DNA from: Nectonema munidae
Lineage: Eukaryota > Nematomorpha > Nectonematoida > Nectonematidae
Length of the DNA: 64,000 nt
Direction of reading: 5' to 3'
Assembly: GCA_030549495.1 (NCBI GenBank)
Contig: JAUIRK010000689.1
Span: 1-64,000, forward strand
Shown: one piece after another, positions 58,700 through 64,000 of the stretch
Numbering within the stretch: position 1 is the first letter of the stretch
Layout of the letters: every line of letters starts with the position of its first letter
Translations under genes and position numbers: made by a program
Notes under the pieces: generated by a model
What the model was told of the DNA's origin: nothing
Databases searched by the model: none
The model's input: only the letters and a program-made list of their open reading frames with translations

Positions 58700-59560
58700 C
58701 TGTCTCCGCACAAAACGAATAAGCTAACTTTTTTCCGCTATATAAGAAAAGAACTCTTTCTGAAATGATTTAGAGTCTCCATTAGAAACTAAGAGTCAGA
58801 ATCGACAGCTCCACCATTCCTATTGGCGACATTGAAGTCATGATGTTCTGTCGCTAGACATAAATACTGCTACGGTATTCGCGAGCCATTCAGCTGTGCC
58901 AATGAAGATTTTTTCCATCAGCTGCCTGATAATCGACTTGGTGTTGGCTTTAAAAATCCTAATTGCCATGGAGTAGCATCTGGAAATAAAAAATAAAACT
59001 TCTGTCTGTGGACTAAAATAAAAGAATGGAACTCTTCTTAAGACCGATTTCCAGGCAGGCCTCCATGCAGATGCATCAATATGTCTTTCTTCTAAAACTA
59101 AGTACAGATGGGAAAAGCTCTTGTAAGTCTGTGGTACTGTTTTAAGATAGTAATTAACAAATCTAAGACACTTTTCAATAAGTTTAATGTTGTTGGTGCC
59201 AAGTGAATAATCAAAAGGTTAATTCTCATTTTCTCTTATGTTTTTACTGATTAGTCCAATTCAAGATTAACAATGAATCCTAGGTAATCATGTTTCGTAG
59301 TTGCTTTAGTTGTTGACTTTTAGAAGTTAAATAGGACACCACTTTCTCTTAGAAATGCTTGGAATTCTTTGCGTGTATTGTTCATGCAGCTTTTTGATTC
59401 CATAAAAGGTATCTTTGATATCCGTTTTAGAACAGTACCTAAATTATCAAGGGATGCAATATTGGGAGTGTCGAAAAGTTCTTTTGAGAAACTGAAATTT
59501 GCAAAAACTAGCAAACTCGCTTTGGGAAACCGTTCTACTGAAAGCTTTTGTATTCATGAC
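58700..59560 (-). mobile_element. retroelement fossil (DIRS or LTR kin), polymerase and RNase H region
   Basis: On the minus strand a block with DYLGFIVN (near 59,250) resembles the late reverse transcriptase region of DIRS-type and related elements. A block FPDATPWQLGFLKP (near 58,980-58,940) resembles the start of their RNase H region. The copy is old, clearly broken in many places and incomplete; no terminal repeats were found. The family could also be another LTR-related lineage. Confidence 0.35.
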
Positions 59561-59569
59561 AGTCTTTAA

Positions 59570-60185
59570 ATATCATCGCAATTCATTACCTAATTTCCTC
59601 TTACAACCAGGATGTGTGCTTCTCTTTGCGCTTGAACATTAACTGAACTTCCATCCAACGGAATTTGTCTTTACTTACCCACATAAAGAATCAACTTTAA
59701 TTTGTAATAGAGACACTAGAAAAAAGATACATTTTTCTTTAAAAATTTAATTCATATCAAAAGATGACTTACCTGAATAATATTTCAAAATATGTTGTGA
59801 AAGAATACTTGTAGGTTGAAACTTGTGACAGTTAAATTTCAGATGAAGTATAAAGAAATATACAGAAAATGGCAAGACTAATGGACCAATTTTAACTGAT
59901 CAATGCAAAATATATACAAATAGGTAATATTTTGTGTTTCAAACAAAGCACTACTCTAGAGGTTCCAAACAATAAATTACTTTTGACAGCTTTCCTCATC
60001 TCTTCCTCTCTGCCTGCCTCTCTCACTTATGTGAGATTAGATATAAACTTTTTTTAGATGTCAAATGTGCTTTATATGTCTTCTATTTTTTGTGTTTTTC
60101 AATTGAGAATCTCCTATAACCCAAATTGTTATGAAAATCTTAGCATCATATTGATTGCAACATTTAAGTTAGTTCAAAAAATGCC
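59570..60185. other. gap, no feature seen
   Basis: AT-rich sequence without recognisable coding blocks or repeats. Confidence 0.4.
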
Positions 60186-60189
60186 ATCT

Positions 60190-60230
60190 GGGGCGAACGG
60201 CCCCCTCCTAGCTACGCCATTGGGAAGAAG
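60190..60230. repeat. hAT MITE end remnant
   Basis: gggcgaacggccccctccta, then gctacgccattg, reversed gives CAATGGCGTAGCTAGG, the same end type as the MITE at 44,967. Only one end remains. Confidence 0.45.
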
Positions 60231-60234
60231 ACAA

Positions 60235-61305
60235 CATATGTTATAAATCAAAAGATCTTCGTTTTGAATAGAAATCTCGCTTTGAATTTGCAGTTAACAG
60301 AAAGCTCATAAATAACATTTTAGCTATTATAAGATAAAACATAATTCTAAAAAGTAATTTCTGTATTTTCTTTTCAAATTTTACTTATATCAAGTCTAAA
60401 CCTTCTTCAACAAACTTCACTTTACGAAGTCCTACTCTAACAAACAAATCTTTAACTGAATGGAGCTTTAATTTTTTTAAGATGATCAACTCTAGCGTTT
60501 CGCTGGACCAAGTTAGGCTCAAAATCCTCATAACGGAATAGGCTGCTGTATATATATATATATTATATTTATTTTTGTTGCGACCGATGTCGTTTCTTAG
60601 TAAAAAGCAAAAAAAATATGCAAAAGAAATTTTGAAAAAAAAATCGCAACTATCTATTTGTGAAAATTCATACACGCAAACGTTTATTTATCATAACTAT
60701 ATATATTTTTAGGGCATACAATTTTATCAAATTATTTGCAATATTTCTTCTCTGAGGAATTGGGTGCTTTATCATAATGATGCATTTGCATTCAATTTTA
60801 TCTGAAAATAGTGTTCATTTAAAAACTCATTTAACCTTGAATACGAAAAAAATATTACATTACTTACATCTCATTTACTCCAAGACTTAAACAAATTATT
60901 ATCTATCTATCTATTATAACTGCATTAATTATTTCATTAATAGATAAAGCACAACATTAACTTTTATAACGTCTAAAACTTAAATATTTATCGCCACAAT
61001 CATTTTAAGATATACCAACACCACACCCAAATAAAAAAAGTTTCAAACTCTATCCTGATATTTCTAGTCCTAATTTTCACAAACATTTGGTGCATTCTTA
61101 TATATCCAAAATTATTGGTAAGCAATCATAAATATTTACTGTATTCTATTAAATTTCATTTTTTCGAACATCGAATTAAAAGCCTCACATGGCAGAATCT
61201 TCAGATTTTGTATTCATATTATTTCCCATTTTTGAGAATAAAGAATATATGAAGGGGAGCAGATGGGCCAAATTAGTGACAGATTTAAATCTACTGACGA
61301 TTAAT
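60235..61305. other. gap, simple repeats only
   Basis: A TA run at 60,548-60,565 and tatctatcta at 60,901-60,913. A minus-strand frame near 60,385-60,510 has coherent charged text (KLKLHSVKDLFVRVGLRKVK) but no identifiable family. Confidence 0.35.
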
Positions 61306-61309
61306 TGGG

Positions 61310-61410
61310 CCAAAGGAAAGGTGATGTTGGGTGTATTTATTCAAGGCGCACGAATGCTACGAACAACGAAGATTTCATTCTGGAATCGAACACAAGATTT
61401 CGCGGTATCG
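61310..61410 (-). repeat. possible SINE fragment
   Basis: tgttgggtgtatttattcaa, then ggcgcacgaatg, parallels tcgggtgtattttcattgat at 46,392. On the minus strand ttgtgttcgattccag resembles a box B. The overlapping 78-residue plus frame is not taken as a gene. Confidence 0.25.
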
Positions 61411-61739
61411 AAACAAGACATCTAGCGGAAGTAACGTAACCTAATAAAAACTTAACTCTAATAAAATCAATGAATCCAAAACAAATGGCAGACAAATATT
61501 TTGAATACGGAAATCAATGAAAAGTTATTTATTTATTCGTGACGATAATGATAAACACTTAACGATTTATTATGTTCGGCTGGAAATAGTCATACACAGA
61601 GTTTTCAAAAGATTGCAATTCCAAATTTATAAAAAGCAATCACATATTGTTTAGAATTGATTGACACAAGAAAATAATTCATTCTTAGGAAATCTCTTTT
61701 CGACTGAGAGACAAAGTGCAGTGCTTGTTTACTGCCACA

Positions 61740-62580
61740 ATGAATTCTTGCAAGTGGGCAAAACTCCACATTCTTGATTTTGCCTTTCTTTACTTAACCT
61801 CTTTTCTTAGATTTGATTTCAAAAGAGAAAGAGCCCAAATGATAAAATTCCCATGTTGAACACTTTTCAAATAAGTTTTCGGAATAAAACATTACAGCAT
61901 GAATACGTTACAATTCAAGAACAACTTGCTGAGTTTATAAGTGGATGTCCTATGAAGATTTATATCATTTTTAAACCCGGTTACTATGGAGTAAAATATA
62001 TCCTTGTAATGCTTCGAAATCTTTCTTTTTAGAGATCTGAAATATATGGAAATTAATGGGTTATCTCAGTGGTAGTAATGATTGACAGGTTTTTCATGTC
62101 TCACGAACTTTGTGTCTGGGCTCAACCAAGGGATATGACAATACTTGGGATACTCGAGTAAAACAGCACTTTTATGCCACATATGATCAGGCTTTAACAT
62201 CTGAATAGTTTGACGTGGGGTAGTAAGTTTCTTTATACTTCACATGCTTCTTCCACAAGTTAACTTCCTCGAAAACATGCCCATGAAAATGTTAAGATCG
62301 TTTATATTTGATCTAGCCAACACTTCAACCAAAGAAAGTCTTATGGACAGCATAATAAATCTGAAATCATTATTTTGTAAAATAAAATATACCTATACAC
62401 AGGGAGTAAAATGCTGAAAAAGTGTATGCCATATATAGACGATCCAGATTGCCTATCGCTATTTCTACTAAGCTTCACATTCCAACTTCTGAAAACATTT
62501 CTGACAACGATTCTAATTTGTTTCAAAACACTAAAAAAGTTCGGAGAAAGCATTTTATCATAAGTTTGTGCTTTTGTTTG
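61740..62580 (+). mobile_element. piggyBac transposase relic
   Basis: Blocks in order: LRFDFKRERAQ (about 61,808-61,840); VTIQEQLAEFISGCPMKIYI and FKPGYYGVKYILVM (61,908-62,011); MTILGI (about 62,137); SKFLYTSHAS (about 62,223); then a decayed match to the N-K-P-E-I-I..YN.TK.GV block (62,350-62,410) and IQIAYRYFY (62,445-62,470). This is the catalytic core and C-terminal part of a piggyBac transposase with several stops and shifts. It could have mobilised the TTAA MITEs at 33.9 and 48.2 kb, but that is only a guess. Confidence 0.6.
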
Positions 62581-62589
62581 ATTGAAGAA

Positions 62590-64000
62590 TCAATCTAAGA
62601 GGAAATATATTCGGATTTTTTGAACTTGATATACCAATATTGAAAGAGAAGAACCTCTATTTTCTCGTATATTCCCTTATACAAATCTTTCAAATCAAAA
62701 GAGACTTGTTAATTTAATCAATGTAAAAAATTATTTGTAAAAAGTATTCAAAAGTATATATGTTGGTCTTGTCAAAAAATAGATAGTTCTTCTTTTATCA
62801 TTTATCCATTTTCATCTGTTTATATTATTTTGGAAAAACAAAATAAGCTTTGCTGACTTGATTTTGAAAATATAAGATTAATACCATCTAGGCTGAGATT
62901 TAATCTTTTTTTGATTTTATACGTATAAAAAGTTTTTGTATTTTCTTTTTTTATATTTCTTGTTGAATTAAAATGATTTTAAATAAAAGAAAAGTTACAT
63001 ACTATATATATATATCCATATGTTAGATATGTTTTTCTGTGATTTTTTTATATTTGAAAATTGGCTTGGAGTAAAAAGTAGTGATGGTACTTAACCGTAA
63101 CTTCGTAAACCGACTAATTCATTCCATAACATTTTTAACTGATCGATTAACAGGTTAATTTTCCTCAAATTTTGAGTCCATAGATACACATTGGATTCTT
63201 AAATAGTTCGACAAAGAAACGAAAATATTTTAATTCATATTTTGTAAAATGAAATAACTACCCCCAAATGTCTTATTTTGTGATGTATTCATCAAGTATG
63301 CTTTTTGATGCACTATTCATTATATATACTTTGATTAATTTTTTTATTCCTCATTTTGAAATAGACAAATTCAGCCTTCATTTTTTTAGCAGTAAAATTA
63401 TTCAGCTGACAGTAAAACTTTTATTTTTTAAATAACTCCAAAATTTTGAAAGTGAAATGATAGATTTTTAGGATAATTTGGAAATATATTCCTTATACTA
63501 TAATTGTGCTTTTTAGAGTGGATACTATGCTAGCCTTGAAATTTTCATCAATACTTTAAGTCCAGGTTTGAAAGCTAATCATCTGCTTATCTTTTTAAAC
63601 AGTTTTATATAACTTTATGCAGAGATTTTTTGTTATGGCATACTTGTGTCCAGAAGTGTGCACGGTTAACCAAATAACTACGTTAATTGCAAAATCGTTA
63701 ATCAAAATAGTCGCAACCGCTAAAAGTTCGTTTTTTTTTATTTTAATTCAAGTTATCGTTAAACGTTACAGTTAATCTAAAAAATGAAAAATTTGCTTAT
63801 CATTTAAAAATCATTAAACTTGTTTTCATTATATTCAAAAAATTAACCTACTTATCTTTTTATATTAGTGCTTAACGGAAAGCTGGCTTAAAAGTTAAAA
63901 ATGTAGAACTATTTTAAGCAATCTTGAATTCTTTGATTTTCAGTTGTGAAAAAAAGAAACAAATTTTTTTCTTCAATATCACAAAGTTTATTGTTCTGAA
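62590..64000. other. gap, no gene seen
   Basis: AT-rich. At 63,083-63,150 and 63,650-63,780 words such as cttaaccgtaacttcgtaaa and gttaaccaaataactacgtt recur loosely and may be the two decayed arms of one element, but pairing is too poor to call. Confidence 0.35.

Noticed and set aside
60385-60675. 96-residue minus-strand protein
   Set aside because: Only the C-terminal 40 residues look protein-like, no family is recognisable, and the rest runs through a TA repeat.
61189-61425. 78-residue plus-strand protein
   Set aside because: No motif, and part of it overlaps a SINE-like stretch shared with 46.4 kb.
62341-62553. 70-residue minus-strand frame
   Set aside because: It is antisense to the C-terminal part of the piggyBac relic.

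Overview
The window is AT-rich eukaryotic nuclear DNA, almost certainly metazoan and probably arthropod. The evidence is spliced genes with GT-AG introns, a rough-like homeobox gene, a TOPORS-type RING gene, and a heavy load of decayed animal transposons (Tc1, piggyBac, hAT, pogo/Tigger, MULE, several LINE groups, tRNA-derived SINEs). The density of these elements would fit a crustacean such as a copepod, but the species is an inference.

Host genes are few and thinly spread. (1) A compact three-exon homeobox gene at 13,215-15,815 (+), whose homeodomain most resembles Rough. (2) A TOPORS-like E3 ligase gene in seven coding exons between 30,846 and 44,487 (+). Its introns hold a MULE, a hAT MITE, a TIR element with minisatellite motifs, a piggyBac-type MITE and a 2.1-kb TIR transposon of a family I cannot name. 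(3) A small unrecognised single-exon gene at 49,601-49,852 (-) with its own poly(A) signal. (4) The last two exons (50,305-50,467 and 55,234-55,402, +) of a gene ending in a BESS-like segment; its 5' part was not found. A 4.8-kb intron separates these exons and holds a Tc1 element, two LINE relics and a piggyBac relic.

Layout. 0-13 kb: MITEs, a C2H2-finger/transposase-like relic (2.2-4.2 kb), a second piece of it at 9.3 kb, and an intron-bearing SAM-domain gene relic (4.7-9.0 kb). 13-16 kb: homeobox gene. 16.8-25.9 kb: stacked LINE, Tigger, hAT, SINE and unclassified relics, ending in a 28-bp minisatellite. 28.8-30.4 kb: two hAT relics. 30.8-44.5 kb: TOPORS. 45-49.5 kb: MITEs, SINE pieces and a LINE. 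49.6-55.4 kb: the two smaller host genes. 57-64 kb: LINE, retroelement and piggyBac relics.

Nothing suggests a bacterial-type operon, CRISPR array or prophage. The best candidates for undescribed biology are the TIR transposon at 38.6-40.7 kb, the SAM-domain relic that keeps its introns, and the TIR element whose internal motif has expanded into a minisatellite elsewhere in the window. All splice models come from reading frames and GT-AG signals only.
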